DNA of 64,000 nt from Limnephilus marmoratus (GCA_917880885.1 OU862919.1:15456001-15520000); one strand, 5' to 3'. Positions 42,271 to 54,796 are shown, counted from the first letter of the stretch. A program made the numbers and translations. Notes: generated by a model from the letters alone, not told the origin.

Positions 42271-42709
42271 TTTTGTTCTGTTTGAGTTTCGTTAAATTTA
42301 TTCATAAAAAATTCTAAAATCGCGATAAAAAAATGGGAGGGTGGGGGTGGGAGGGTGAAAATTTGGGTTTATAGGTATGTTGTAATGCCAAATAAAAAAA
42401 ATTACAAATAAAAATTCTCAAGAAAATAGAAAAATTATTCTGGAAAGGGACACCCTAATCACCTAGCGGTATGAAATATACTTTACGACCTATTCTCATA
42501 CCTACCAAACATACAAAAAAAAATCATAAAAATCGGTCGAGCCGTTTCAGAGGAGTTCGACCACAAACACCGTGTCATGAGATTTGTTTATATACATATG
42601 TATAGAAGTTTTCATATTTCCTACATTTTCTAATATAATTGCTGCATCGGGCATTGGAAATATGGTTTACGTTGTTTGTGTTTGGAAATACACACACACA
42701 CAAACAATG
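42271..42709. other. No gene seen; transposon-like motif at 42520-42600
   Basis: ATCATAAAAATCGGTCGAGC and CGTGTCATGAGATTTG are phrases common to insect transposon ends. I cannot delimit an element. A short (CA)n run is at 42691-42702. Confidence 0.35.
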
Positions 42710-42714
42710 CCATG

Positions 42715-43346
42715 TGGATACGCGCCATAAATATATTTGGATCCATTTGGGCATTAATTTCTTTATATTAATAATTTATGCTATGAGACCATGAGGGCGC
42801 CATCTATGGTTTTTGTATTGTATTGAATTTACCTATGTGACTTTAAATTCAGTATATTCATGCATTTCCTTACCTCTGTGAAGCAGGCAATTACTTCCAA
42901 CGGGAGTGTTAGTGAAAAGCCAACAGATATCACTCCTAGTCAGTCATTATCAAATAATTCACCCAATAATTGAATTATTGTTGTTACCTAAGATTTGGCA
43001 CGTATTATTAATAGGCAGATTTATATTTCATTGTTTGAAACTTCCTTGCTGTGCGAAACATCTGTTGAGATTATGCAATACCGCCTTGGCAGAAATTGAT
43101 ATTTTTAATGAAAAGAAGTGTCTTTTGTGTTGGACATCGTGCATGAGCTGCATTCTCTGAGTGAGTATTGTTTTGTTTTCACTTTGGATTTTGGAATTGC
43201 TGGGTCAACTGTTTTGTGTCACATAGGGAAGAATTCAATACAATACAAAAACCATAGATGGCGCCCTCATGGTCTCATAGCATAAATTATTAATTTAAAG
43301 AAATTAATGCCCAAATGGATCCAAATATATTTATGGCGCGTATCCA
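42715..43346. mobile_element. DNA transposon derivative with about 125-bp terminal inverted repeats
   Basis: It begins TGGATACGCGCCATAAATAT and ends with the reverse complement. Arms extend to about 42841 and from about 43220, nearly identical. CCATG flanks both sides (42710-42714, 43347-43351). The interior (42842-43219) has an 84-codon plus frame (42906-43160) without a recognisable domain. The superfamily is undetermined; a 5-bp duplication excludes typical mariner, hAT and piggyBac. Confidence 0.9.
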
Positions 43347-43351
43347 CCATG

Positions 43352-43814
43352 TTTCTTGCTATGTTGCTTCCAAGCTACAGACTTCTCTTTCAGTCGTAAC
43401 AGAGGCGTGAGAGAACATACCCGAAGGATTTAATCCAGTGATTCCCGAGGATATTAGGAGTGCAAAATGTTGATGTTATTTTACTGTCCTTGCTTTTTTT
43501 TCGATAAAAAACTTAAAAAATATTTTTCCATCACACGTCGCAACTTAGTAGTCAGGAGAGTAGAGCGTTTACAGCCTAGGGTGTCACTTGATAAGCGTTG
43601 CGTCTCGTTCTAGCAGCACGGTAACACACGAAACAGCACGTGTTTCGCTCAACCGTTCCAGACGTATAGGGATGGAATCAATTTTTGTTTGTTTTTTATG
43701 GAAAATAGCAATCAACAGCAAAACAACATCAGAAATCGCTGTTCAAAATCTTAAGGGTATGTGCTATTTATTACACGGATTACGCCCTGAATACAAAACA
43801 TTAGTTCCCTCATA
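43352..43814. other. No gene seen
   Basis: Unassigned. A 75-codon plus frame (43588-43815) has QNLKGMCYLLHGLRPEYKTL near its end, which is vaguely like copia-type gag (sLp..y..l) but too short to call. Confidence 0.35.
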
Positions 43815-44218
43815 ATTTCCATGGCGCGGCTCTCGACTAGCAATCTGAAGTTTTCCGGTTCAAATCCCGACATACGAAAATAAATTTTATTAGATTAATT
43901 TGTGTTTTTGACCATTTATTCAATAAAAATAATAATGTGTAGTAAATTTGCGGCACGTTCCAGAGTGGAAGATATTCTCAGTACGCCCTGGTGCAGACCA
44001 CCATTAAAACGAACCAGAATTAAAACGTTGCTTGAAATGTCTTTTTCAGTTATCAGATCTAAATAGCCAGGTACTTTCCCACCTTTCCCTTCCCCCTTCT
44101 CTTTCCCCTTCCCACTATCTTGAGCCTCACAACTTACCCCAATTGGTGTTGCCATAGTATCTTTGGCTCCAGAAGGGATCAATTGGAACTGTTGTACGGC
44201 ATTCACATTTAAAAAAAA
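43815..44218 (+). mobile_element. SINE-1, full length
   Basis: Decayed head (GGCGCGGCTCTCGACTAGCA; B box GGTTCAAATCCC), body with one 11-bp duplication-like insertion (AAAACGAACCAG), A tail at 44212-44218. Confidence 0.85.
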
Positions 44219-44249
44219 CGAGTGTGCTTTAGACCACACGACTGAAGTA

Positions 44250-44325
44250 AAACTACAAGACAAACCTCGCCCAATGAACCCAGGTATCCCTGCTAAGCTA
44301 CCAAACGTAGCGAAAGGGGTGACCT
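44250..44325 (-). mobile_element. B-SINE fragment
   Basis: GACAAACCTCGCCCAATGAA, CCCTGCTAAGCTACCAAACG. Next to it a short repeat of GGGGTGACCTA (44312-44402). Confidence 0.6.
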
Positions 44326-44507
44326 ATGACCTATAACCTATATGATATTGAGCCATGGGGTGACCTACGACCTTGGGGTGACCTACAACCTTGGGGTGAC
44401 TATCCTTATCCTTTTCAATCCCCGTTTTCCGTTGCCAAGTCAAGCGTGCGTAAAGGCCCGACCGTTCGCCTGGCAATCGATCACCGTTCGCATCGATTAC
44501 TCTCATA

Positions 44508-44705
44508 AATCTCACCTCTGCGTCACTTGACTTTCTAAATCTAACTGAAATCTTACCTCTATGCCATTTGACTTTCTAAATCTAAATTATATCTTACCTC
44601 TATTCCACTTCACTTTCTAAATCTAAATCAAATCTTACCTCTGAGCCACTTGACTTCCTAAAACTAAATTAATTCCTCTCTTGTACCACTTGACTTTCTA
44701 AATTT
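44508..44705. repeat. 41-bp satellite, first block, about five units
   Basis: Unit: CTTACCTCTATGCCACTTGA then CTTTCTAAATCTAAATTAAAT, ending in (AAT)n. Confidence 0.9.
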
Positions 44706-45199
44706 AAATTATAATAATAATAATAAGCCTGTTTTACAATAGTTGGTAGTTACAATATTACAATAAACTCAAATTTGATTTGTATTAGTAAGTTAGCTTA
44801 GATTATGTTAGTAATATAAGTAAATGTTTAAAAAAATATTGACGAATTAACAAGAACTCCGGTTTGGGTAAAGGCCTCCTCCAAAGATGTCCATTTTTGT
44901 CTGTCTTGTGCTATGGAGTACCATTTGATCCTTTCTGTTGCAATGTATAAAGGTGTTGTGTTCTTCTATTTTGTTGCCCTGTCGTTTAACTTCCTAAATT
45001 TCCATAATATCTTAGTTAATTTTACTTAAGCATTCTTCCAGTTACATATTCGGTCGTATGATGACAGGGTATTGACGTTGTAGGTTATAATTTTTAATTG
45101 ACGGCTTAACTTTGTGTGATTTTTCGAAGTTTTAAAGGTTTTTAAACCCTTCAAAGATACAAATCCAATTGTATGCAATTTTCATTCAATTTAAAAAAA
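44706..45199. other. Spacer between satellite blocks, no gene
   Basis: Unrelated AT-rich sequence of about 490 bp. Confidence 0.4.
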
Positions 45200-45475
45200 T
45201 TTTACCTCTGTGCCATTTGACTTTGTAAACCTAAATTAAATCTTACCTCTCTGCCACTTGACTTTCTAAATCTAAATATAATCTTACCTCTATGCCACTT
45301 GACTTTCTAAATCTAAACTAAATCTTACCTCTGTGCCACTTGACTTTCTAAATCTAAACTAAATCTTACCTCTATGCCACTTGACTTTCTAAATCTTAAC
45401 TAAATATTATCTCTGTGCCACTTGACTTTCTAAATCTAAACAAGATCCTACCTCTGTGCCACTTGACTTTCAAAT
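45200..45475. repeat. 41-bp satellite, second block, about seven units
   Basis: Same unit and orientation as 44508-44705, more uniform in this block. Confidence 0.9.
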
Positions 45476-47261
45476 AAATCTTAATGATGTTCCGCTGCCT
45501 AAAAACATTCAAAAGTCGTTGTTGAAACCATTTTTAAGGTTGCATGAAAATACATTTGAATATCTGTTAAAAACTCAAAACTAAAATCACGTTCATTATA
45601 CAAGGGTACTATTGTAATAAACAAGATTAATTTGTCCATTTTACTCGAATAATCGTCTCTTGAACGATGCAATTTATACTCCTTTCTTAATTGGTTCAGT
45701 TAGGAGGACCCTCTGTACCCCTTCGAGTAGGGGTGGGTAGATGGGGTCAGTGGTGTAAGAGGGGGGATAGGGTTGTACAGTTCGCTAACCGTCACACAGA
45801 TGGGGTTGGAGCGCTGAATAATGAAGATACATTAATGGCTGAAGAACAATGTCTAATAGCGTTTTAATTGCTAAACAATTCATTACACAAAAGACGAAGG
45901 TATAAATAAACACGTTTTCTTGAGTGAATCACACTTTGTGTGGTGCTTAAAGATTTAATCGCTTTGATTGGGGAATGCTTTAGATTTTCACTGAGATAAG
46001 ATTTACATGCAAATAAAATCGTTTTCATTCGAAAATAGGCCTTAGATTAAAATGAGCTTTTTAAATTTTAGTACCGTTATTATTAATAAGTAGAGAGTAC
46101 CCGGCATGCGTTGCAATGCCACTCAAAGAAAGAAAGTACTTGTATTTAAACCCTTTTTATAGAAGTCCGTCTGGTGTGTAAAAGAATAAACCAGAGGGTT
46201 TTCTGACGCATGAGCAAGCTACGAAGTATGGATTTTTCGAATTTATCACATACTATCCCTTACAGATAATATGTCTAATTTGTAATTCCTCCATCTTTCA
46301 GATTTGGTTCTGTTATTTTGTTATGGGTATGAAAAAATTCAGAGTGTCATTAATATTTCTTTAAATAGCACTTTATTTGTTCTTTTTAAGTCATGCCTTA
46401 TTTTAGCTTACACCTATTAAAAATTATCTTTTTTAGCTCGCTCTCTCTAACATTTGTATTTAAAGCAAATTCTTTTTCTTTTTTAATGCTTTTCACAAGT
46501 TCTCGGGGGTTGGAAAAAGGCTGAGCTGGTTTTTCGAAATTTCAGTCATCTTCACTTGTTTTGAAGGGTAGGTAAGTGTGCAAAATTTCAACAATCTCGG
46601 AATTAGCCTGTATATTTGCATTTAGTTCTTCATACCGATTATAATTTATTTATATAATTGTTCATGTTCATGATTTTACACTAATATATTATTACAGAGA
46701 AGATTTCATTTTGAGGTAAATGCATCTCCGTTTTAAAAGGTTATGGGGACAGTTTTACTATTTTAGTTGCTAAACTGTATATGAGTTACGTTGAAAATGG
46801 CAGTTGAGTCGCTCGATTGGCGCGTTCTGTATAGCTCAGACTTTTCCTTACAAAACGAGCGGTGATCCGGCTTGGTAGTTGCTTCAGTGCGATCTTCGCG
46901 TCCTTCGCGTCCGTCCGTAACGGGCACCATACCGAAAAATAGTGCGGTTTTGTACCTAAAATTTCATGTGTTTTTTTGTGAAAATCATTTTTTTCTGATT
47001 TTTTAAATAAGAAAGTTTCTTAATTCTTGGGCAACCCTTATTTTATATTAAACGAGTTCTTCAAACTTTTTGACTTTGAACTTTATGTTCTTTCATACCC
47101 AGCCCTTACAAGATCAGTGTACATATGTCAGACGATAAAGTTTTCAACGATTTCGTTGAAGTGGTTTAGTAAGTATTCAAAATACCCAGACTAAACTGCG
47201 TTTATAACGATTAATTACTGGTATGAAGGTAATGAAATCTGTTGCGGGTTCTTTAATGTTT
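45476..47261. other. No gene seen; Helitron end fragment near 46088
   Basis: 46088-46120 (GTACCCGGCATGCGTTGC) is the reverse of the H1 Helitron-like end. 46310-46470 resembles 32650-32850. A GC-richer piece at 46790-46930 has TTCAGTGCG, an initiator-like word, without a gene that I can define. Confidence 0.35.
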
Positions 47262-47870
47262 TAGTAATGACCTCAGTGGCAGGGCAGTAGACTCTTTGCC
47301 TCGTGACTGATTGGTATATTCACGTTTTACTTTATAACACGTTTGCACTTAGTTCCAGAGTGGAATACTGTCAGTATTGACCTAATGACACGCCACTAAT
47401 CAAAATCGATACCTGCATTGCTTTAAATGGCTACAAATGAGCTACAACGATGTTAAACCACTATTTATAACTGGACAGATATACTTACAATTTCAAGGGT
47501 TGAGGGATTACGATTATGAACCTTGGCTACGATTCCGAATGTCTCGGGTTCAAATCAAATACGAAAGTAAATTTTATTTGATTAATTTGCATTATTTTTC
47601 AACATATTTAAAAATATTAAAATCATATTTTGACACGTTCCAGAGTGGTACAAACTTTTGGAATCGACCAGATTACATATCTCAGTATTTTCTATCTACT
47701 TCCCCTGCCTAATACCTTCAGCCTCACAACAATTGGGAATGCCGTAGTTTCACTGGCTCCAAACGCGCTACTCACATAAAAAAATACTTCCGCACATCTT
47801 TTAGCCTCACAGCATCGATTCAATTTGGGAATGCCGTAGTTTCACTTGCCCCGTATAGTTGGATCACTTG
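47262..47870 (+). mobile_element. Two or three degraded SINE-1 copies in tandem
   Basis: Landmarks appear in order twice: GGCAGGGCAGTAGACTC and TTCCAGAGTGGAATACTG at 47262-47450; then GGGTTCAAATCAAATACG, CACGTTCCAGAGTGG and GGGAATGCCGTAGTTTCACT at 47500-47790. A third tail is at 47808-47870. Confidence 0.6.
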
Positions 47871-49116
47871 ATAAATAGTAGCAAAAGTAATCACAACATT
47901 CTAACCTTGTAAAGGTGAATTGTTCGTTCACCATTCCTAATCTATAAATATCCCCCTACGTAGATAATTCATTGACAAAGTGTTTACGAAAAAATTTCTC
48001 GTGCAGATTCAATGATTACGCTATTTTGGTTGAAGTGCTGATAATCTGTTATAAATAATTAATCGAATGACGTTCGGGCCCCTCACTTATCTGAAGTGCA
48101 TGTTGTTGACATTGTCGCGTTATCTCCCGTGCTCGGCGATGGCATATATGTATATATATTTTTTTTTATTATTGATAAATTTGATGTCCCACCCGGCGTT
48201 CCTTATGCCCTCATACATGAGGCTAGTATTTCAAGGCAGGAAAGCAAGCTAGCGGTGTCTTGTCTGTGTCTTATCCTATATAGAGAAATCCTGGCTTTGG
48301 CATGCCAGGAAAGTTTACTCCAGCATCATTGCATTGACTACGGTAACAAAGCTCCAAATGAAACTCTACGATGGGATGTTTCGGAAAGCTGTGTGGTAGG
48401 CTACCTCACTGTATATGTTTTTGGATGAGGTACTTTCCAAATACCTAAGTTTTGCTGTATCTTAGTCACTGCGACTTATTAAAGATACCACATGGCATAA
48501 CTGATGTTCTAGTACAGTGTGGCATGATAAGAGGAACGGCGCCATTGAAAGAAATTTCTAAAACATTAGATTTGTATTTGACTGAGCGTAGCGAAGCACT
48601 GTTTTGACTCGACCGTTTGGCATATCATCTGTTTGTAAATTTGTTTGTGTGTTCCGTTTCCGCTTTCAAAAATCTTCTGCATCCGCTTAATAAATTATTC
48701 AAGCCAATCTTACTTTGACTAGTCGCTAACTTTCCCTGATTGCGGCACCGTCCTGTCCAATACATAAGTGGCGTATCTTTGGACAAATTTTAAACAACCT
48801 TATTCGAATTTAAAAAATGTAACATAGTTTGTAATTATAGTCTGTCAAAATAGAGTAGAAAATATAAAAACTTGAACTACTAAATTTGTAGACTGGCAAC
48901 ACCAATTTAACTGTCAAATATTTTTTTGAAGTGCAATGACACTGAATGTGCAAAACACAGTAAACCACATTTTAAAAAACATTTTTCTTCATGACATAAA
49001 ATTGATTAAAAGGTGATTTATAAAGCGATTTGCTTTAATTTAATTTAACATAAATTTGAATTTAACGATAGATAGAAAGGAAGAATCACTAATGGTGAGT
49101 TTAGTAACACTACTTT
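47871..49116. other. No gene seen
   Basis: A 110-codon plus frame (48096-48428) has no recognisable domain and no usable promoter context. The rest is AT-rich. Confidence 0.4.
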
Positions 49117-49126
49117 TAGATCTGAA

Positions 49127-49316
49127 CTAACTAACTAACTAACCATCACGCCGTTTCCCCGCAGGGGTAGGCAGAGGGGACGGACCGCCAAACATCCCGG
49201 TCTTGGCACACATTCCTTGCCTCGTTTACATTCATACAATGTCTCATACATTCTCTTCTATTATTCTGACTCTTGACATGGCCCGACTCAAGTATCTGAT
49301 TCACTTGGTCGTGCCA
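49127..49316 (-). mobile_element. LINE-D 3' end, severely 5'-truncated, with TTAG tail
   Basis: Minus strand: WHDQVNQILESGHVKSQNNR, NVNEARNVCQDRDVWRSVPS, stop, then a (TTAG)n tail at 49127-49145. TAGATCTGAA flanks both sides (49117-49126, 49317-49326), a 10-bp duplication that shows target-primed insertion. Confidence 0.85.
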
Positions 49317-49524
49317 TAGATCTGAATGAGTTAATATATTCAGATCTAAAATTAGAGATATGATCTAAAGCCCAGGCAACGCTAGGTACTTTATCTAGTA
49401 TTAAATAAATGTGAGCAATTTCTAAACTGTGCTTTAAATTTCATTACAGTTATTCTTCATTATATTAACACAAAATTGCAAAGGTATAATAATAATATCT
49501 TCTTCTTCTTCTTCTTCAATGGCG

Positions 49525-50205
49525 CTACAGCCCAATTCGAGCCTTGGCCTCCTTCAAAATAAGCCTCCACCGCCCTCTGTCCTCGGCCGTCTTCTTCCAA
49601 TCTGCAACCTGGAGTAATCCTCTTGCATCCTTCCTGACATCATCCTCCCATCTCAGTCTAGGTCTGCCCGCCTTTCGTTTACCTCCCGGGTGTCCTGTCA
49701 GAACCTTCTTCGGTACTCGTGTGCTTGGCATTCGGTGCACATGTCCGGCCCATCTTAATCTTTGGAGTCTTAAATGGGTGGAGAGTCTGGGAGCTTGGTA
49801 AATATCATAGAGCTCATTATTGTGGCGGATTCTCCATGCCTCTCCCTCTCGCACCGCTCCTAAGATTCTTCGAAGTACCTTTCTTTCGAAGATGTCCAGC
49901 CGTTCCGCTGACTTTGCTGTCAGTGTTCCCGCCTCACATCCATAGGCCAAGACCGTTCTGATAATTGTTTTATATAAGGTTATTTTGGTTTTCCTATGGA
50001 CGTTTCGGGATTTGAACACTGGCAGCAACGCGAAGTAAGTTTTGTTAGCGGCTGTAATGCGCTTTCTTACTTCTACTGGGTCTTCATTGTCCTGCGTTAT
50101 GATGGAGCCCAGGTAGGTAAACTCTTCGACCACTTCGAAATCATAATTGTCTTTGAATTTCACTTTGTCTTTTATTCTGCGGTGAGGGGTTCTGGTTTGC
50201 ATCAT
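49525..50205 (-). pseudogene. RTE-like LINE, C-terminal segment (226 codons)
   Basis: This frame holds the region after the RT palm: EEFTYLGSIIT at residues 27-37, YKTIIRTVLAYGCEAGTLTA, RLRWAGHVHRMP near 149-160, and the basic GKRKAGRPRLRWEDDV near 175-190, the typical LINE ending. It lies in a different frame from the RT segment. In-frame codons before the apparent start read INENKTKI, which continues the palm, so the split is a single-base frameshift near 50215-50222 and not a real second gene. Confidence 0.85.
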
Positions 50206-50221
50206 GATTTTTGTTTTATTT

Positions 50222-51529
50222 TCATTGATTCACCTCTCTTGCCGCAGTCTCCAAAGGGTCAAACACTTCTCTTACAGCCTGTAGGGATCTTCCGACAATG
50301 TTAAGGTCATCTGCGTAGCCAACTATTTGATTGCTTCTGTAGCAGATGTTTGAGTCGGTACTGATCATTGTCTTCCTCACGACGTGCTCCAGTACAATAT
50401 TGAAAAGGGTGGGTGCTAAGCCATCACCTTGTTTCAGCCCCTGGGAAACGTTAAAATCCTCCGTTGTTTCACCTCCTATCCTTACTCGACACCGTGCTCC
50501 GACCATTGTTGCTTTTACAAGCTTGACTATTTTGGGCGGTATTCCAAAATTGAGGAGTATTTCATATATTTTCTCCCTATCTATACTGTCATACGCCTGT
50601 TTGAAGTCAACAAATAGTTGATATATATCTATATCGAATTCCCAGCATTTTGTCAGGATTTGTCGAGTAGTGAAGAGTTGATCAGTGGTGGATCTCCCCC
50701 TCCTGAACCCTGCCTGATATTCTCCTAGTAAGTTTTCTGAGTAATATTCTAGTCTTTCTTTCAAAATCATTGTGAAAATTTTATACGCTGTACAAAGTAA
50801 CGATATTCCTCTGTGATTTTCACACTTCAATTTGTCTCCCTTTTTATGTATGGGGCATATTATGCTAGTTTTCCATTCTTCTGGTACTCTTTCAGCGGTC
50901 CATATTTTCACAATGAGATTGTGTAGCAGGTTCTTCAGTTGTTCGTTTCCATATTTATAGAGCTCTGCAGGGATATTATCTCCTCCCGGAGTTTTATTGT
51001 TTTTCAGTTTCTTTAGGGCAGCCCTTATTTCTGCCATTGATGGCGCTCTCGTTGTTTCATCACTATTTAGCTCGTCCGGAATGTGAGTTGGTTCGACTGT
51101 CAGGTTGTTATTGGGATTTAAGAGCTGTTGAAAATATTCTTTCCACCTAGTCTTGATCTTTTCCTTATCTCCTATTATGTCTCCATTATTATCTCTGCAC
51201 AGAGATGTGTTGGGTTTGAAGCCCTTTTTAAATACATTGACGCCTTTATATGCCTCACGTGGATTGTTATTTGCAAAGTCATGTTCCATTTTCAACAATA
51301 TGTTGTTTAAATACAATCTCTTCTTTCTTTTAATTAAATGGTTAGCATCTCTTCGTGCTTGTTCGTAGGCTTGTCTTTTTGCTCTAGTTCCTCTTTCTAT
51401 ACATAATTTTTTTAGAACATTTTTCTTGCAGACGCTCTGTATGCACTCCTCATCGAACCAGGGATTTCTAGCCTGTCTTGGTCTATTTCCAATGCCTGAT
51501 TCCGCCGCTGTCAGCAGTGCATTTCTCAT
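50222..51529 (-). pseudogene. RTE-like LINE reverse transcriptase segment (435 codons)
   Basis: The domain copies RNA into DNA at the nicked target. Motifs by residue: NPWFDEEC 22-29, PGGDNIPAELYK 181-192, CPIHKKGD 226-233, GFRRGRSTTDQ 274-284, FVDFKQAYDSID 306-317 with the first catalytic Asp, SQGLKQGDGLAP 362-373, and the active-site YADD 405-408. All core residues are intact. The N-terminal apurinic-type endonuclease is absent because the insertion is 5'-truncated. The frame is lost just after REVN. Family assignment to RTE or a close relative rests on motif style and the (GAA)n tail, so it is moderately sure. Confidence 0.9.
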
Positions 51530-51548
51530 ATATATATAATAATAATAT

Positions 51549-51982
51549 ACCTATACGCAATTCTAATTTTGAGATCGGCGGGTATCTATACTGCAATGAA
51601 AAAATATTTTTCCACTATTATGCCTTTTTAATTTTTTATAAAAATGTAGGTTACACTGCTTTACTTTAACACCATGGGTTATGTGTTTAGTATTGCCATT
51701 TGATCAACAGTGGCGCCCTCATTTATTTTCTACTCTTTTTTGACAGACTATAAGTGGATAGATATTTAAGTACCTATAAATCTTATGATTTTAAAGGATA
51801 TTTCGGTTGTGATTTATTATAAGAGAAAATTAGAAACGCTAAGAAGAAAAGCTTTTCTGGACGCGAGGTCTACTATTTACAAAACTATTAGGTAATTACT
51901 CTATAAATAACGCTATATAATAAAAACGTTTTATATACCTAACTATCTATCCAAATATTAAGATTGTTAAAATAATAAATCT
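51549..51982. other. No gene seen
   Basis: AT-rich and unassigned. Confidence 0.4.
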
Positions 51983-51995
51983 TATGCTGTAAATG

Positions 51996-52755
51996 CCAGT
52001 GAAGACTTTAAAAACTATATACTACGCGTTAGGACAATCAATCATCACCCACGGTATGATTGGTTGGGGTGGTGCTGCGACTAATACGGACCCTCTCGAC
52101 AAAGCGCAAAAGGCCTTAATTGAAGTGATTACTAAAACACCTTTTAGATTCTCGACAATACAGTTATTTAAAGACTTCGCTGTATTGAACATACACCAAC
52201 TGTACATCAAAATTATATCTATACATTACCAAAAGACAAACTAAACCATCATACTACACAACACAATTACGACGCAAGACATAGACATCGACACATGACT
52301 CCGAAGACAAAAACTACATTTGGACAAAGATATTATCACAATTTGGCTCCAAAATGTTTTAATTTAATTGAAAAAGATATTCTAGTGACAAAAAATCTAA
52401 AACGCAAAATTCATACGTGGGTAGTAAACAAAGGTATTGCATACTGCTTGCAGATAACTTGATCAAACAACACACTCAACGCCTATATTTTTTTCTTTTC
52501 TTCTTAACTATTTTCATCTGTTTATCTCATATCTTTTTTTTCATTTCTTTATATTTTTCTTTTATTCCATTTATCTATTAAAATTAAAATTATATTTTTT
52601 ATCTTCCAAGATTAAGGTATCAAAATTAAATTAAGTTCCTGACACCTCAGAACAGGCGCAGCCTATATACCAAAAAATCAATAATATATATGTATATGTA
52701 GGTATATTGTATATATTGTAATGTTATTCTTGGTTAATAAATATATTTTTTTAAA
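51996..52755 (+). pseudogene. LINE-H, 5'-truncated, with 13-bp target duplication
   Basis: It reads TLKTIYYALGQSIITHGMIG, WGGAATNTDPLDKAQKALIE and LFKDFAVLNIHQLYIKI, then after a frameshift HMTPKTKTTFGQRYYHNLAP and a stop at about 52461, followed by a 300-bp untranslated region ending AATAAATATATTTTTTTAA. TATGCTGTAAATG flanks it (51983-51995, 52756-52768). This is the jockey/CR1-type C-terminus; the catalytic RT is absent. Confidence 0.85.
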
Positions 52756-52768
52756 TATGCTGTAAATG

Positions 52769-54796
52769 AATGAATAATCCGCCGCGTAATCATTTTTTTA
52801 AAATAAGAAAGAATAGCTTTTTTAGAAATTGCGAGGCCATGAACAATTTAGATTATAAGATATTGAAAAGTCTTGGGAGGTTTGATTCAAAGAATAATTC
52901 ATTAAAAAATGCAAAACTTTGGTAAGTAGCTGAACTCTGATCATTGTAAAAATAAAACAAGACGCCATATTGTTTTTAACATAATTTATTCCAAATCAAC
53001 TTTCAGGCAAAGCCCCTATTATGAAAGGTTTTTTAAAAACTTCTTTATTTCATAAATCAAGTTACACCAATTGACATAAACGTGTTTCTTTCACTCAACG
53101 TGATTTAGCAAATCATGTAAACAATAATTAATTTTCAACGGCTGCGCCATTCTAATCTCTAATTAGAAGCAAGAGCAAATCGTTCAACTGGTATTTACCC
53201 AACAAATCCAATCTTCGATAATTGCGATCCGCTCTTCATACATACACAAGAACTAAGTAAAGCTGTAACATACATAGCACAACAGGTTGTATACGTTGCA
53301 GGTAATCTCGGTTAAAAGGACCATATCGACCGAATGACTTCGCATTTGGGAACCCTTCCACTACCAACCTGACCGCCATTTGTAGAACAAAGCGACTAAC
53401 AACAGTAAATACTGGCAATGAGAACATCCATTATTGAATGTCTGTGTTTTGTAGACAGCTACTGAGAAATACCAGAGCCTTCGTGTTAACAATGAAATTT
53501 GTGCAAACAGAATTACTCTGAAGTTTCGTTCTGAGTGGTTCAATAGTCGGCGACTTCACGAAATGTAAGAAGTGTAGATGTATGAATGTTTACAATTTAA
53601 TATAAAGTCGACAATTTTAATTGGTAATCAAAAAATGTGTTTTCACATATCATTGCACACGAAGGTACTATTATCTTAGTATTATTATTATTAGGAACAG
53701 TTTTTACTTAAAGCAGGGTGATTTTATTCGGGAATTTCATTGAAATCAAGGTAATTCTAAATATGGGGCTTAATGCTAATCAAATTTGTGAATCACTTAT
53801 GACTTATTCGAGTTTGGGAGAGTGGTTTAGTCGATTAGCGAGTAACTTGCTGCTTTACTGGCCGAAAAGCGTTCGCATTACAGTCAAGTAGAGCGCATCA
53901 ATAGGTCGCGCGTTGCAAGATGACGTGCAGCTACGCTACAAAGTAAATCCGCTAATTAAGCTGATTGTAATGCTTATTTTAGAAGATGTGGAAGAATAAA
54001 TTTGTGAGATGAAAATAAATAAACTATGGACACGAAAAGAGATTAATAGCAGCATAAACAAAGAATGTTAATAAAGAGTAGCATCTTCGCTCCAACTACA
54101 CAACATATCTGCCCGTATACTAATGAACTCTGCTAAAATGACGGGTTTGCGCATGTCAGTGCGCAGGGATGCGTGGTGGGGGTCGTTCCTTGCCCGAAAA
54201 AATAGAATGAAATGGATTGACTCTACTAAAAAAACTGACTAAATTACGCTATTAAAATTGTGGTGTTCGGACGCGGTTAGTTACTAATATACTCGCTACT
54301 CGACTAAAACACTTGTCCGAAGCAAACGGCTCTTTAGGAATGAATATTGTTTACCGATTTCGTTAAAAAACAATGAATCGATATATTAACTTCTGCATTA
54401 GATAGGCAACAATTTTATCAATATAGTGCACTTGATATTAGTTTTCATAGCATTCAAATAAGTTTTGTTTTAAAGTACTTTCTGGTATCTAAAACTAATT
54501 AACAAAAACTGACGCAGGCACTTTAATATTTACCCCCAGAAATATTTAGCGTATCAAATAATTCGTAGAAGAGACTACACTATATTGAGTTATTTGTTCG
54601 AACTCCCAATTTAATGCCGAAGTTTGCCAAAGATATAATTACTCAGCGTTTTCAGACGATCAGTTTTCAGTAAAGTGCTAACACAGCATAATCACTGAAT
54701 GCTTGTTTCAGCGTCAAACATGAACCGGGTAGAAGCGTTCTTCCTTTGCTTGAACTACTGGGAAAATAAGGTTCTGTGACGGAGTCCTAAGCTTTA
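52769..54796. other. No gene seen
   Basis: Two kilobases without a recognised element, open frame of note or RNA gene. This is one of the longest stretches with no repeat that I could identify, so it may be unique-copy DNA. Confidence 0.4.

Larger units (their letters stand above)
49499..51534 (-). mobile_element. RTE-like LINE, 5'-truncated, 2036 bp
   Basis: The 14-bp direct repeat TATAATAATAATAT (49485-49498, 51535-51548) brackets it. The 3' end is CCATTGAAGAAGAAGAAG, a (GAA)n tail rather than poly(A). RT and C-terminus are present; the N-terminal endonuclease is lost through truncation. Confidence 0.9.

Noticed and set aside
48096..48428. 110-codon plus-strand host gene
   Set aside because: No recognisable domain, splice structure or codon pattern that separates it from chance, so only the stretch is described.
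49544..50621. Plus-strand open frames across the RTE-like LINE
   Set aside because: They are shadows of the minus-strand LINE coding sequence.
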